Assembly: GCA_902560015.1 (NCBI GenBank)
Contig: CACEKA010000002.1
Location: 1 to 64,000, forward strand
DNA: 64,000 bases
Origin: an uncultured Pelagibacteraceae bacterium
GTDB taxonomy: Bacteria; Pseudomonadota; Alphaproteobacteria; Pelagibacterales; Pelagibacteraceae
Reading direction: 5' to 3'
Positions 46,775 to 56,309 of this stretch are shown piece by piece (the stretch's first letter is position 1; every line of letters begins with the position of its first letter). A program made the position numbers and the translations under genes. The notes beneath the pieces were generated by a model. The model was given only the letters and a program-made list of their open reading frames with translations, was not told the DNA's origin and did not search any database.

Positions 46775-48248
46775 ACTAAAACAATATAAAATGTTCATTA
46801 ATGGTGAGTGGGTAGACTCAGAAAGTAATAAAACTTTTGAAAGTTTAAACCCAGAAAACAATGAACCTTGGGCTGTTGTTCCTGAAGCTAGTGCCAAAGA
46901 TGTAAACAATGCAGTCAATGCAGCACAAAGAGCATTCGAAGGTAAATGGCCAAAATTACTTCCTAGGGAAAGAGCAAAATTTTTAAGAGCTATTGGAGAG
47001 CAATTAAGACAAAACGCAGAAATGTTAGGAGAAATTGAGACTATCGATACTGGAAAACTATTCAGAGAAACAAAAAAACAAGCAATTTATATCGCTGAAT
47101 ATTATGATTATTATGCAGGCCTTGCTGACAAAGTAGAGGGAACAGTTCTTCCAATTGATAAACCAAATGTTCAAGCAATAACTACAAGAATTCCAATTGG
47201 TGTTATTGCAGCAATCATTCCTTGGAATTCACAAATGTTTTTAACAGCAACTAAATTAGCTCCTGCCCTTGCTATGGGGAACACCGTAGTAATTAAATCT
47301 TCAGAATTAGCTCCTGCTGTGATGTTTGAATTTGCAAAACTTATTGAAAAAACTGGCATTCCTAAAGGAGTTGTAAATGTTATCACTGGCTTTGGTGATC
47401 CGTGTGGGAAAACTTTAACAACGCACAACTTGGTTGAAAAAATTGCTTTTACTGGTGGGCCTGAAACAGCAAGACATATAATTAGAAATTCAGCAGACAA
47501 TTTATCTGAAGTAAGTTTAGAACTAGGTGGAAAAAGTCCTGTTGCTGTATTTGATGATGCAGAACAAGAAAACGCAATCAATGGTATTGTTGCTGGAATA
47601 TTTGGTGCAAGTGGACAAAGCTGTATAGCAGGTTCAAGACTTTATATTCAAAAAGGTATTTATGAAGAATTTTTAGATAAACTATCAAAACGAGCATCTA
47701 AAATTAAAATTGGAGTGCCTATGGACTCAGAAACTGAAATGGGGCCATTAAGTAGTTTTAAACAATTAATAACTATTGAGAAAAATATTAAAGCGACAAT
47801 AGATCAAGGTGGTAAAATAAGATGTGGTGGAGAAAGAGACTCTTTTTCAAACAAAGGATATTATTTTCCTGCAACAATAATAGAATGTGATAACCATAAT
47901 TTACCTGTAGCTGAAAATGAATTATTTGGACCAGTTCTATCCGTAATGAAATTTGATACTGAAGAAGAAGTAATCAATAAAATGAATGATAATCAGTATG
48001 GACTATCTTCTGGAGTTTATACAAGCAATCTCTCAAGAGGAATGAGAGTTTCAAAAGCTATACGAGCCGGAATAACCTTTGTAAATACTTACAGATTAAT
48101 ATCCCCGTCAGCTCCTTTTGGAGGTATCAAAGATAGTGGTTATGGTAAAGAAGCAGGAATAGAGTCTATAAAAGATTATACAAGAGTTAAAACAACTTGG
48201 TTCTATACCTCTGACGAGCCATCCCTAGACCCCTTTTCAATTAGATAA
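46767..48248 (+). CDS. NAD(P)-dependent aldehyde dehydrogenase
   Basis: A 493-residue aldehyde dehydrogenase from the ATG at 46767 (a TTG four codons upstream is rejected because it runs into the hydrolase end without benefit). Catalytic C286 (G-Q-S-C), E252 (L-E-L-G-G) and N154 (P-W-N) are present. It is in the broad ALDH class with betaine and semialdehyde dehydrogenases. It would oxidise an aldehyde released in the pathway to an acid. It starts in an ATGAGTAA overlap with the hydrolase stop. Confidence 0.93.
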   Translation: MSKLKQYKMFINGEWVDSESNKTFESLNPENNEPWAVVPEASAKDVNNAVNAAQRAFEGKWPKLLPRERAKFLRAIGEQLRQNAEMLGEIETIDTGKLFRETKKQAIYIAEYYDYYAGLADKVEGTVLPIDKPNVQAITTRIPIGVIAAIIPWNSQMFLTATKLAPALAMGNTVVIKSSELAPAVMFEFAKLIEKTGIPKGVVNVITGFGDPCGKTLTTHNLVEKIAFTGGPETARHIIRNSADNLSEVSLELGGKSPVAVFDDAEQENAINGIVAGIFGASGQSCIAGSRLYIQKGIYEEFLDKLSKRASKIKIGVPMDSETEMGPLSSFKQLITIEKNIKATIDQGGKIRCGGERDSFSNKGYYFPATIIECDNHNLPVAENELFGPVLSVMKFDTEEEVINKMNDNQYGLSSGVYTSNLSRGMRVSKAIRAGITFVNTYRLISPSAPFGGIKDSGYGKEAGIESIKDYTRVKTTWFYTSDEPSLDPFSIR

Positions 48249-48252
48249 TATT

Positions 48253-49110
48253 TTGTCTCCAAAACATACAGCTTTAATTGTTTTGGTTATGTTTTTTCTT
48301 GGAAGCGCATATCCTCTTGGGAAATTTGGATTAAATGCATCAATGAATCCTATTTTCTTTGGAGCATTAAGAATGGGGTTTGTTTTTTTATGTTTGTTAC
48401 CATTTTGTAAAATAATTATTCCAAAAAAAAAATATATCTTACCATTAATTGGATTTTCGCTTTGTATGGGTGCTGGCGTAAATATGTTTTTGTACCTTTC
48501 TATCAATGCAGTAACTTTATTAGCGCCTATTACAATTGGTGCTCAATTATCAATACCATTTGCAATATTAATAAGTTCTTTATTCTTAAAAGAAAGTATC
48601 AGTCTAAAAAAATGGATTTTTATTTTTTCATCATTTTTAGGAATACTTTTAATCGCTTTTGATCCAAATATTTTTGATGAAATTATTGGAACATTTTTAG
48701 TTTTTGGGATGGCTTTTTTTTATGGCTTGTCTCAAGTTTTCTCAAGATATATCAAAGATTTGGATGTAAAATTTACCAACTCTTTTATGGGTTTGGTGGG
48801 CTTTATAGTTTTAATTATTTTTTCTCAAATATTTGAAGGCAATATCTTCGAGCAAATAGAAAAAGCTGAACCTAATGGCTGGTTTGCAGTTATGTACGCT
48901 GGAATGATCATATCAATTTTAGGACACATGATGATGTTCTATCTTTATAAGTTTTATCCAGTAGGATTAGTAATGCCTTTTTATTCATTATTTCCTGTTT
49001 TTGGATTGATATTAACTTATTTTATATTTGGAGAGGTTCCGTCACTTATAACAATATTTGGGGGAATAATTGTTATAAGTTCAATATATTTGCTACAAAA
49101 AACTAGATAA
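48253..49110 (+). CDS. EamA/DMT-family membrane transporter
   Basis: A 285-residue ten-helix DMT protein with two EamA repeats. The TTG start at 48253 is 4 bases after the ALDH stop; the first ATG is 12 codons later (48289), so the start is uncertain. Co-location with the catabolic operon suggests export or import of an intermediate. It is followed by 76 bases and the binding protein gene. Confidence 0.82.
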   Translation: MSPKHTALIVLVMFFLGSAYPLGKFGLNASMNPIFFGALRMGFVFLCLLPFCKIIIPKKKYILPLIGFSLCMGAGVNMFLYLSINAVTLLAPITIGAQLSIPFAILISSLFLKESISLKKWIFIFSSFLGILLIAFDPNIFDEIIGTFLVFGMAFFYGLSQVFSRYIKDLDVKFTNSFMGLVGFIVLIIFSQIFEGNIFEQIEKAEPNGWFAVMYAGMIISILGHMMMFYLYKFYPVGLVMPFYSLFPVFGLILTYFIFGEVPSLITIFGGIIVISSIYLLQKTR

Positions 49111-49186
49111 TTTAGTCATTGAATTGTCTTAATAATCATCATTTAATTATCTTTTTATAAATTGTTAACAATAAAAGAGGAAGATA

Positions 49187-50377
49187 ATGAAAAAACTATT
49201 TATTGCTGCGTTTATGTTCGTTTCAACTTTTGGAACAAATGTAATGGCAGACGGACACGCGATTAAGATGGGGATAATCTTAGGATTTACTGGTCCTATT
49301 GAATCACTAACCCCAGCTATGGCTGCATCAGCAGAGCTTGCATTTAAAGAAGCTTCTGATTCAGGTTCACTGTTAGGTGGAAAAAAAATTGATCCAGTAA
49401 GAGCAGATTCAACTTGTGTTGACTCAGCAGCGGCAACTGCAGCAGCTGAAGGTTTAATCTCAGGTGGTGTTGCTGCAATTATGGGAGCTGACTGTTCAGG
49501 TGTAACTGGTGCGATCGCATCAAATGTTGCTGTACCAAATGGTGTAGTAATGATTTCGCCATCAGCAACTTCTCCAGGATTAACAACTCTTGATGATAAT
49601 GGGTATTTCTTTAGAACTGCACCATCAGATGCTAGAGGTGGTCAAATTTTAGCTGACGTAACTAAAGATAGAAAAGTTAAAAGTGTAGCAATTACTTATA
49701 CAAATAATGACTATGGAAAAGGTTTAGCTGATGTTTATAAAGCTGCAGCTGAAGGTCATGGTATAAAAGTAACTGCGGTTACAGCACACGAAGATGGTAA
49801 AGCAGATTACTCATCAGAAGTTGCAACATTAGCTTCTGCTGGTGGTGATGCAATGGTAGTAATTGGTTACCTTGACCAAGGTGGTAAAGGTATGATTCAA
49901 GCTGCTTTAGACTCAGGTGCATTTGATAAGTTTGTTTTATCAGATGGTATGATTGGTCAATCACTTGTTGATGCATTTGGAAAAGGTTTAAGTAAATCTT
50001 TTGGTACTATGCCAGGTTCAACTGGAAAAGGTGCTGGAGTATTTGCTGAAGTTGCAAAAGCTGGTGGTATAGACTCTTCAGGTCCATACACAGGTGAGTC
50101 TTATGATGCGGCAGCTTTAATAGTTTTAGCTATGCAAGCTGGTAATTCAGCTGACAGATCATCAATTGCAAAAAATGTAATGGATGTTGCTAATGAACCT
50201 GGAACTAAGATATATCCGGGTGAACTTAAAAAAGGACTTGATTTACTAGCTAAAGGTAAAAAGATTAATTACGAAGGTGCAACTGGAGTATCTTTTACTA
50301 GCGTTGGTGAAGCTGAAGGTTCTTTCTTAGAGCAAGAAATCAAAGGCGGAAAATTTAAAACAAAAAAACAAAGATAA
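49187..50377 (+). CDS. ABC transporter substrate-binding protein (Peripla_BP_6, system 2)
   Basis: A 396-residue type I periplasmic binding protein: signal peptide 1-21 (cleavage near V-M-A-D), then I-K-M-G-I-I-L-G-F-T-G-P-I-E. The ligand pocket region A-T-S-P-G-L-T is visible. Strong Shine-Dalgarno AGAGGAAG. It lacks permease genes on its own strand; the convergent livMHFG set at 52.4-56.3 kb has no binding protein and is the likely partner. It ends at a bidirectional terminator. Confidence 0.9.
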   Translation: MKKLFIAAFMFVSTFGTNVMADGHAIKMGIILGFTGPIESLTPAMAASAELAFKEASDSGSLLGGKKIDPVRADSTCVDSAAATAAAEGLISGGVAAIMGADCSGVTGAIASNVAVPNGVVMISPSATSPGLTTLDDNGYFFRTAPSDARGGQILADVTKDRKVKSVAITYTNNDYGKGLADVYKAAAEGHGIKVTAVTAHEDGKADYSSEVATLASAGGDAMVVIGYLDQGGKGMIQAALDSGAFDKFVLSDGMIGQSLVDAFGKGLSKSFGTMPGSTGKGAGVFAEVAKAGGIDSSGPYTGESYDAAALIVLAMQAGNSADRSSIAKNVMDVANEPGTKIYPGELKKGLDLLAKGKKINYEGATGVSFTSVGEAEGSFLEQEIKGGKFKTKKQR

Positions 50378-50389
50378 TTTTTATCTAAT

Positions 50390-50426
50390 AAAAAACCCCG
50401 GTAATATAAATTACTGGGGTTTTTTA
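50390..50426. terminator. Bidirectional terminator between binding protein and tauE-like gene
   Basis: Stem AAAAAACCCCGGTAAT / ATTACTGGGGTTTTTT with one G-T wobble. It carries T runs in both directions, so it ends both the plus-strand binding-protein transcript and the minus-strand run. Confidence 0.9.
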
Positions 50427-50429
50427 TGT

Positions 50430-51191
50430 TTAAGTATTTCCCATAATTCTAAAAATACCAAAAATTGAAACAACAATTAAGAAATAAAAAACTACTTTTC
50501 TATAGAGTGTTTCTTTACTTTTAACAAAAAATTTATCTCCAATATAAACCCCTATAGGCAAAAGTATAATTAATGGTAAAGTTCTATAGATTGTTGTCAT
50601 ATTCACAATTCCACCAAAAAAACTTAAAACAAATGCATATACATCTGTTAAAAAAAATAATGCAGCTAAAGATCCTCTTATTACAGCTGGCTGAATACTG
50701 GTTACTAATAAAAAGAGTGCCACAGGCATACCACCTAAAGTAGTTAAACCATTTAATGTTCCTGAAATAACTCCAGTTAAAATTTTAGATCCATTATTAT
50801 TAATTTTTTTATTTACATATCCCTTCATTAATAAAATTGAAAAAAAAATTATTATCAGACATATATATAGATGAGTAGTTTGTGGAGACAAATACTTTAA
50901 CAAATACAATCCAATTGGTGAGCCTATTGCCATTCCTAATAAAATTTTTAAAACAAAATTCCAGTCAATTTTGTTCCATACATAAGGGGCCATAAAAATA
51001 CTTATTAATACTTCAAGAATTAGTATGATTGGTACTATTTCAATAGCTGGCATTACAAAAGAAAATCCGGAAATACATGTTGCTGAAAATCCAAATCCAT
51101 TAAAACCCCTAATTACAGAAGCTAAAGAAACTGTAAATATAACTAATAAAAATTCTGATAACGTTAGATTAAGATAATGTAAAATATCCAA
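50430..51191 (-). CDS. TauE/SafE-family (DUF81) membrane exporter
   Basis: A 253-residue protein with about eight helices in the TauE/SafE family. Motifs: R-G-F-N-G-F-G-F-S near 28 and G-T-L-N-G-L-T-T-L-G-G-M-P (repeat two). Family members export sulfite, sulfoacetate or related anions. It is last of the minus-strand run, immediately after the MFS gene with zero gap. Given the sulfatase, LLM and Xsc-like genes nearby, sulfite export is possible but unproven. Confidence 0.88.
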   Translation of the reverse strand: MDILHYLNLTLSEFLLVIFTVSLASVIRGFNGFGFSATCISGFSFVMPAIEIVPIILILEVLISIFMAPYVWNKIDWNFVLKILLGMAIGSPIGLYLLKYLSPQTTHLYICLIIIFFSILLMKGYVNKKINNNGSKILTGVISGTLNGLTTLGGMPVALFLLVTSIQPAVIRGSLAALFFLTDVYAFVLSFFGGIVNMTTIYRTLPLIILLPIGVYIGDKFFVKSKETLYRKVVFYFLIVVSIFGIFRIMGNT

Positions 51192-52355
51192 TTATTTCCC
51201 TTCTTTTAAATCTGCTCTTAAAGTTGAAACAACAATAATAACTAAGAATATTATACAAATTAAGTTCATTGTTTTCCAACTAGTCAAACTAATAAATACA
51301 CCTGCAGATAAACTTGCTATAGCTTGAATTGTATAAACAATAAGATCATTAAATCCCTGAGCTTTGAACTTTTCTTCTTCTCTATAAGATAAAACTAATA
51401 AACTAGTCCCTGATATAAATAAAAAATTCCAACCTAAGCCTAAAAAAATTAGAGCAATTAAATAATTTAAAAAGTTTTGTTCAAATAGACTTAATAGAAT
51501 TGTTACTGAAAATAATATTACTCCTGTATACATAATCTTACTGTGGCCAAACTTTTTAATTAAATTTCCAGTAATTAATGATGGTAAAAACATAGCTGCA
51601 ATATGCAGTTGAATTACAAATCCTGTTTTAGTTAAACTTATTTTTTCCATTACATGCATACTTATTGGCGTAGCTGTCATCAAAAATGACATAACAGCAT
51701 AAGCAAATGCTGATGCTATTAAAGCTTGTAAAAATCTTGGTTGTGAAATTAAATCTATGTAACTTCTGCTACTCTTTTTAATAATACTATTTTTTTTATG
51801 ACCATCTTTATAAAATAATAAAAAAATAGTTGAAGTTAGCGTTAAAGCTGCAAGAGCAATATATGAGCCAACATACAAATGTTGTGAAATTATTGCTTTA
51901 GAAATATTTGCTAAATTTGGTCCTAAAAAAGCAGAACCTATGCCAGCTAGCAATATTATAGATATTGCTTTTGGAGCCATCTCTTTATCTACAGTTTCAA
52001 CTGCAGCAAATCGATATTGATGACTAAAAGCTACTCCTGCTCCAATTATAAAACAAGCTAGGTTAAATAATATAAAACTTTCAATAACAATAGAGTATGC
52101 TGCTACTAAGGATGTTATGGAAGTTACGACTGAGGCAAAAATAAACCCTGCTCTTCGTCCTATTATGCTCATTAATTTTGCAGCAAAAATTGCAAAAATT
52201 GCAGTTCCAACTATTGAAAGTGCCATAGGCAAAGTTGCTAAAGATTTTATTGGGCTAAATTGAGAGCCAATAATTCCACTTAAAAACACTGTGACAGGTG
52301 CAGCTGTAAATGCAAAGATTTGGCTTAAAATTAATAGCCAAAGATTTTTATTCAT
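51192..52355 (-). CDS. MFS transporter
   Basis: A 387-residue 12-helix major facilitator protein from the ATG at 52355. The track to 52391 adds M-G-H-V-H-G..., which is out of keeping with MFS starts and instead overlaps a short frame. G-R-R-A-G-F near residue 75 fits the loop 2-3 motif. The ATG is in a TAATG overlap with a 22-codon upstream frame. It resembles the YcaD/nitrate-unlike general MFS_1 group; substrate unknown. Confidence 0.85.
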   Translation of the reverse strand: MNKNLWLLILSQIFAFTAAPVTVFLSGIIGSQFSPIKSLATLPMALSIVGTAIFAIFAAKLMSIIGRRAGFIFASVVTSITSLVAAYSIVIESFILFNLACFIIGAGVAFSHQYRFAAVETVDKEMAPKAISIILLAGIGSAFLGPNLANISKAIISQHLYVGSYIALAALTLTSTIFLLFYKDGHKKNSIIKKSSRSYIDLISQPRFLQALIASAFAYAVMSFLMTATPISMHVMEKISLTKTGFVIQLHIAAMFLPSLITGNLIKKFGHSKIMYTGVILFSVTILLSLFEQNFLNYLIALIFLGLGWNFLFISGTSLLVLSYREEEKFKAQGFNDLIVYTIQAIASLSAGVFISLTSWKTMNLICIIFLVIIVVSTLRADLKEGK

Positions 52356-52423
52356 TAAAACATATACTTGTCTGCCATGTACATGGCCCAAGCTATAGCA
52401 GCACCTAATATAATATATTTCAT
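52355..52423 (-). CDS. Candidate 22-residue membrane micro-protein
   Basis: Read by hand: ATG at 52423, MKYIILGAAIAWAMYMADKY then M-F and TAA. The TAA overlaps the MFS ATG by one base (TAATG). One hydrophobic helix (I-I-L-G-A-A-I-A-W-A-M). It fills the 74-base gap between livM and the MFS gene. It may be a coupled leader peptide or a real small membrane protein. Confidence 0.45.
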   Translation of the reverse strand: MKYIILGAAIAWAMYMADKYMF

Positions 52424-52429
52424 ATTAAA

Positions 52430-53800
52430 TTATTTTATTTCTATTTTTTCAGGAAGTATACCTTTTGGTCTGTACCGCATAATTAATAACAAACCAAGAC
52501 CCATCATCAAGTATCTAAAATAAGGAACACTTTCAATTAAATGAACTTTTAATGCATGGGTATCTGACATTCCAGCTGTAAATAAATTTATTAAAAATAA
52601 AGCAATTGGTGCAGCTTCAATCCACAAAAACCAAACAGCAAAGCCTCCAAGTATAGCTCCAAAATTATTACCACTTCCACCAACTATAACCATTACCCAA
52701 ATTAAGAATGTGTATCTCATAGGTCTATAACTCCCTGGTGTAAATAAACCATCTTGAGTAACTAACATAGCTCCAGCTATTCCAACAATGGCTGAGCCTA
52801 AAATAAAAATTAACAAATGTTGCTTTACAACATTTTTTCCCATTGCATTAGCAGCTTCTTCATTATCTCTTATTGCTCTCATCATTCTTCCCCATGGAGA
52901 ATAAAGTGCTTTTTGAGTTAAGATCAAAAGAATTATAACAACAACTAAAAACAATCCTGAATAACAAAGTTTTACAAAAACTGTTGATCCTTCTATTACT
53001 AGTTGATTGAGTGCTACTTGACGATCAGCTAAATTTGAAATTAAAGCTAGTTTTCCAGAATTAAATTTTTCAACTAGATTAATAAACCAATCTGTTGTTT
53101 GAAGATCAACTTCATATGGGGCTGGCCTTTTTAAACCAATTACATTTTTAACACCTCTGGTTAACCAATCTTCATGTTTAATTATTGCAATGACAATCTC
53201 AGAAATTAATAAAGTAGCTATTGCTAAATAGTCAGCTCTGAGTCCTAAAGCAACTTTTCCAACTATAAAAGCTAAACCTCCCGCAAAGAAAGCTCCAACT
53301 AGCCATGAAAAAATAATTGGCAGACCTAAACCACCCAAAAAACCTGTTTTAGCAGGATTGACTGACTCAATAGCTTCAATTCCAGGTTCAGCAGTTACTC
53401 GAAGGATTATAACTCCAGAAATAATAATTGCTGCAATTCCATAAGTTCTAAATTTTGATTTTTCAAAATTTTTTAAAATGAATCGAATTACTAGCACCAT
53501 TACTATGATGAGCCATAAGCACATTAATATATCAAAGCCGCCAGCTCGCCATGCTTCCTGTATTGGATCGACAGAAATCAAAACTGCTGCTAAACCGCCA
53601 AGAGCAGTATAACCCATTATCCCAAAGTTAATTAATCCTGCATAACCCCACTGAATATTTGCACCCATTGTCATAACTGCTGAAATTAAACATAAATTAA
53701 AAATTGATAATGCAATATTCCAAGATTGAAATATTCCAACTAGAATTATTAATCCCATCATTATGCTGTAAGCAGCTATTACGTTTAGATTTTTTCTCAA
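52430..53800 (-). CDS. livM: Branched-chain-type ABC permease LivM (system 2)
   Basis: A 456-residue permease, long for the family because of inserts at about 95-150 and 215-265. LivM core motifs W-G-Y-A-G-L-I-N-F-G-I-M-G and R-A-I-R-D-N-E-E-A-A-N-A are present. It overlaps livH by 4 bases. The set livG-livF-livH-livM lacks its own binding protein; the protein at 49187 is the candidate. Confidence 0.9.
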   Translation of the reverse strand: MRKNLNVIAAYSIMMGLIILVGIFQSWNIALSIFNLCLISAVMTMGANIQWGYAGLINFGIMGYTALGGLAAVLISVDPIQEAWRAGGFDILMCLWLIIVMVLVIRFILKNFEKSKFRTYGIAAIIISGVIILRVTAEPGIEAIESVNPAKTGFLGGLGLPIIFSWLVGAFFAGGLAFIVGKVALGLRADYLAIATLLISEIVIAIIKHEDWLTRGVKNVIGLKRPAPYEVDLQTTDWFINLVEKFNSGKLALISNLADRQVALNQLVIEGSTVFVKLCYSGLFLVVVIILLILTQKALYSPWGRMMRAIRDNEEAANAMGKNVVKQHLLIFILGSAIVGIAGAMLVTQDGLFTPGSYRPMRYTFLIWVMVIVGGSGNNFGAILGGFAVWFLWIEAAPIALFLINLFTAGMSDTHALKVHLIESVPYFRYLMMGLGLLLIMRYRPKGILPEKIEIK

Positions 53801-54807
53801 AGTACTTTCCCTTTAAATATTCCTGATGGCCTATAAAGTAACACAATAACTAATATCGAAAATGAAACAGCAAATTTATAATCAGTTGAAAGAAGTTGAA
53901 CTAAACCATCTGGTTCCAAACTTTCAGGTAATATATACATAAAAAACTTTTTATAAGCATAAGTTAAAAATATTTCAGAAAATGCAATAACATATCCTCC
54001 TAAAAAGGCTCCAAATGGATTTCCAATACCCCCTACTATTGCTGCAGCAAATATTGGAAGCATGTTGTTAAAGTAAGTGAAGGGCTTAAAACTTTTATCC
54101 AAACCATATAATACACCTCCGATTGTCGCTAAAACTCCTGCAATTATCCAAGTAATCATGACAATTCTTTTTGGGTCAATCCCTGAAAGTAAAGCTAAGT
54201 CTTCGTTATCAGAATAAGCTTTCATACTTTTTCCAGTTTTTGTTTTATTTAAAAACCAAAATAACAATGAAACTAATATTACAGTTACAAATATTGTTAA
54301 AACCTGAGTAGACTTAATTGCCAATCCTTCATTTAAACCTGTCATTTCTTTAAATTCTCCAGCTTTAATAATAAATTTTTGTCCATCAAAGAATCTTTGA
54401 TCAGCTGGTCCAATTATAATTCTAACTACTGCTTGAGTTACAAACATTACTCCAATACTTACCATTGCGAGTTGAACTGGAGGACTTTTATTTACTCTAT
54501 AATATCTAAAAACAAATTTATCAATAAAGAGCATATAAGCGATCATAAACATAATTCCAAATGGGATTGCTATTAGCGCTGTAGGTAAAAATCCTAATGA
54601 AAAACCTATTGATTGGAAATACCATGTAAATAAAATCGTAACCATTGTTCCAAATGACATCATGTCTCCTGTTGCAAAGTTAGCAAATCTTAAAATTCCA
54701 TAAATTAATGTGACAAAAATTGCACCAAGCGCTAATTGAGATCCATAAGATAACGCAGGAATAAATATATAATTTAATAAAAGTATAATTGAATTTAAAA
54801 TATCCAT
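53797..54807 (-). CDS. livH: Branched-chain-type ABC permease LivH (system 2)
   Basis: A 336-residue permease with LivH features: F-A-N-F-A-T-G-D-M near 40 (in place of N-F-A-H-G), the cytoplasmic A-Y-S-D-N-E-D-L-A-L-L-S-G loop and 8-9 helices. It follows livF by one base and overlaps livM by four. Confidence 0.9.
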   Translation of the reverse strand: MDILNSIILLLNYIFIPALSYGSQLALGAIFVTLIYGILRFANFATGDMMSFGTMVTILFTWYFQSIGFSLGFLPTALIAIPFGIMFMIAYMLFIDKFVFRYYRVNKSPPVQLAMVSIGVMFVTQAVVRIIIGPADQRFFDGQKFIIKAGEFKEMTGLNEGLAIKSTQVLTIFVTVILVSLLFWFLNKTKTGKSMKAYSDNEDLALLSGIDPKRIVMITWIIAGVLATIGGVLYGLDKSFKPFTYFNNMLPIFAAAIVGGIGNPFGAFLGGYVIAFSEIFLTYAYKKFFMYILPESLEPDGLVQLLSTDYKFAVSFSILVIVLLYRPSGIFKGKVL

Positions 54808-54808
54808 A

Positions 54809-55516
54809 TTACCCTCCTAAAAAAGAGCTTCTTACTCTTGGATCGTTTAATAATTCTTGACCAGTTCCTGAATAACGGTTTTCTCCAGTAACCAATACAT
54901 ATCCTCGATCAGAAATATTTAAAGCTTGTTTAGCATTTTGTTCTACCATTAAAATTGCTACATTAGTTCTTTTTACTTTTACTATGTGATCAAATAATTC
55001 ATCCATAACAATAGGTGAAACTCCAGCTGTAGGTTCATCTAACATTAAAACTGTTGGCTTAATCATCAAAGCTCTACCTAAAGCAACCTGTTGTCTTTGA
55101 CCACCAGATAGTTCACCAACTAACTGGCTTCTTTTTTCTTTTAGAATAGGAAAAAGATTGTAAATTTCCTCAATTACATCTTTTAAATCTATATTCATTA
55201 AAAATGCACCCATTTCTAAGTTTTCTTCAACAGTCATTCCTGCAAAAACATTTTTTGTTTGAGGCACAAAAGATATTCCTTCTTTAACTCTATCCTGAGG
55301 AGATAATTTAGAAATATCTCGACCATTAATTTTTACTGAGCCAGATTTCAGATTAAGAAGACCTAACATAGCTTTCATGGCTGTAGATTTTCCTGCTCCA
55401 TTTGGACCAAGAATGGATACTATTTCGCCCTTGTTAACGTTAACGGTACATGAATTGATTATATCTGGCCCGTTACCATAACCACCAGTCATTTCATTTC
55501 CTTCAAAATAAGCCAT
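54809..55516 (-). CDS. livF: Branched-chain-type ABC ATPase LivF (system 2)
   Basis: A 235-residue ABC ATPase: Walker A G-P-N-G-A-G-K-S-T (37-45), signature L-S-G-G-Q-R-Q-Q, Walker B V-L-M-L-D-E-P. It overlaps livG by one base. It is the second ATPase of system 2. Confidence 0.92.
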   Translation of the reverse strand: MAYFEGNEMTGGYGNGPDIINSCTVNVNKGEIVSILGPNGAGKSTAMKAMLGLLNLKSGSVKINGRDISKLSPQDRVKEGISFVPQTKNVFAGMTVEENLEMGAFLMNIDLKDVIEEIYNLFPILKEKRSQLVGELSGGQRQQVALGRALMIKPTVLMLDEPTAGVSPIVMDELFDHIVKVKRTNVAILMVEQNAKQALNISDRGYVLVTGENRYSGTGQELLNDPRVRSSFLGG

Positions 55517-56304
55517 TAATTTGTTTCCTTAAGTTTAGACCCTCTACCTAAATAACTCTCAATTACTTTTTCATCTTTTTTAGCTTCTTCAACAGAGCCT
55601 TCAAATAAAACTGAGCCTTCGGCCATTACAATAACTGGATCACATAATCTACCTATAAAATCCATGTCGTGCTCAATCATGCAGAATGTATACCCCTTTT
55701 CTTTATTAAGCTTTTCAATTGCAGTCCCAAGATCTTTAAGTAAAGTTCTATTCACTCCTGCACCTACTTCATCTAATAACACAAGTTTAGCGTCTACCAT
55801 CATGGTTCTACCTAGTTCCAACAATTTCTTTTGTCCACCTGATAAATTTCCAGCAAGTTCATTTGATAAATGACCTAGATTTAAAAAATCGACAACCTCC
55901 TTTGCTTTTTCTTTTATAGTAGCTTCCTCTTCTGCAACAAGTTGTGGTTTTAATAATGCTGTCATTAACTTTTCGCCTGATTGATTGCCTGGAACCATCA
56001 TCAAATTTTCTAAAACTGATAAATTTGAAAACTCATGTGCAATTTGAAAAGTTCTAAGTAAACCTTTCGAAAATAATTCATAAGAAGGGACATCTGTAAT
56101 ATTTTCTTCATCAAAAGTTACAGCTCCACTTGATGATTTTAAGTTACCAGCAATTAAATTAAATAAAGTAGTTTTGCCAGATCCATTTGGTCCAATAATA
56201 CCAGTTATAGTTCCTCTTTTAACATTTAAAGAACAATCAGATACCGCAGCCAAACCACCAAAATATTTTGATAAATTATTAATTTCTAAAATATTTTCTG
56301 ACAT
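55516..56304 (-). CDS. livG: Branched-chain-type ABC ATPase LivG (system 2)
   Basis: A 262-residue ABC ATPase: Walker A G-P-N-G-S-G-K-T-T (38-46), signature L-S-G-G-Q-K-K-L, Walker B L-V-L-L-D-E-V-G-A-G-V-N. LivG-type C-terminal region V-I-E-S-Y-L-G. It follows the P5C-reductase-like gene by 5 bases, suggesting one transcript. Confidence 0.92.
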   Translation of the reverse strand: MSENILEINNLSKYFGGLAAVSDCSLNVKRGTITGIIGPNGSGKTTLFNLIAGNLKSSSGAVTFDEENITDVPSYELFSKGLLRTFQIAHEFSNLSVLENLMMVPGNQSGEKLMTALLKPQLVAEEEATIKEKAKEVVDFLNLGHLSNELAGNLSGGQKKLLELGRTMMVDAKLVLLDEVGAGVNRTLLKDLGTAIEKLNKEKGYTFCMIEHDMDFIGRLCDPVIVMAEGSVLFEGSVEEAKKDEKVIESYLGRGSKLKETN

Positions 56305-56309
56305 TAGAA

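Noticed and set aside
47171-47581. 136-codon open frame antisense to the aldehyde dehydrogenase
   Set aside because: Lies fully inside a well-conserved enzyme gene and has no recognisable motifs.
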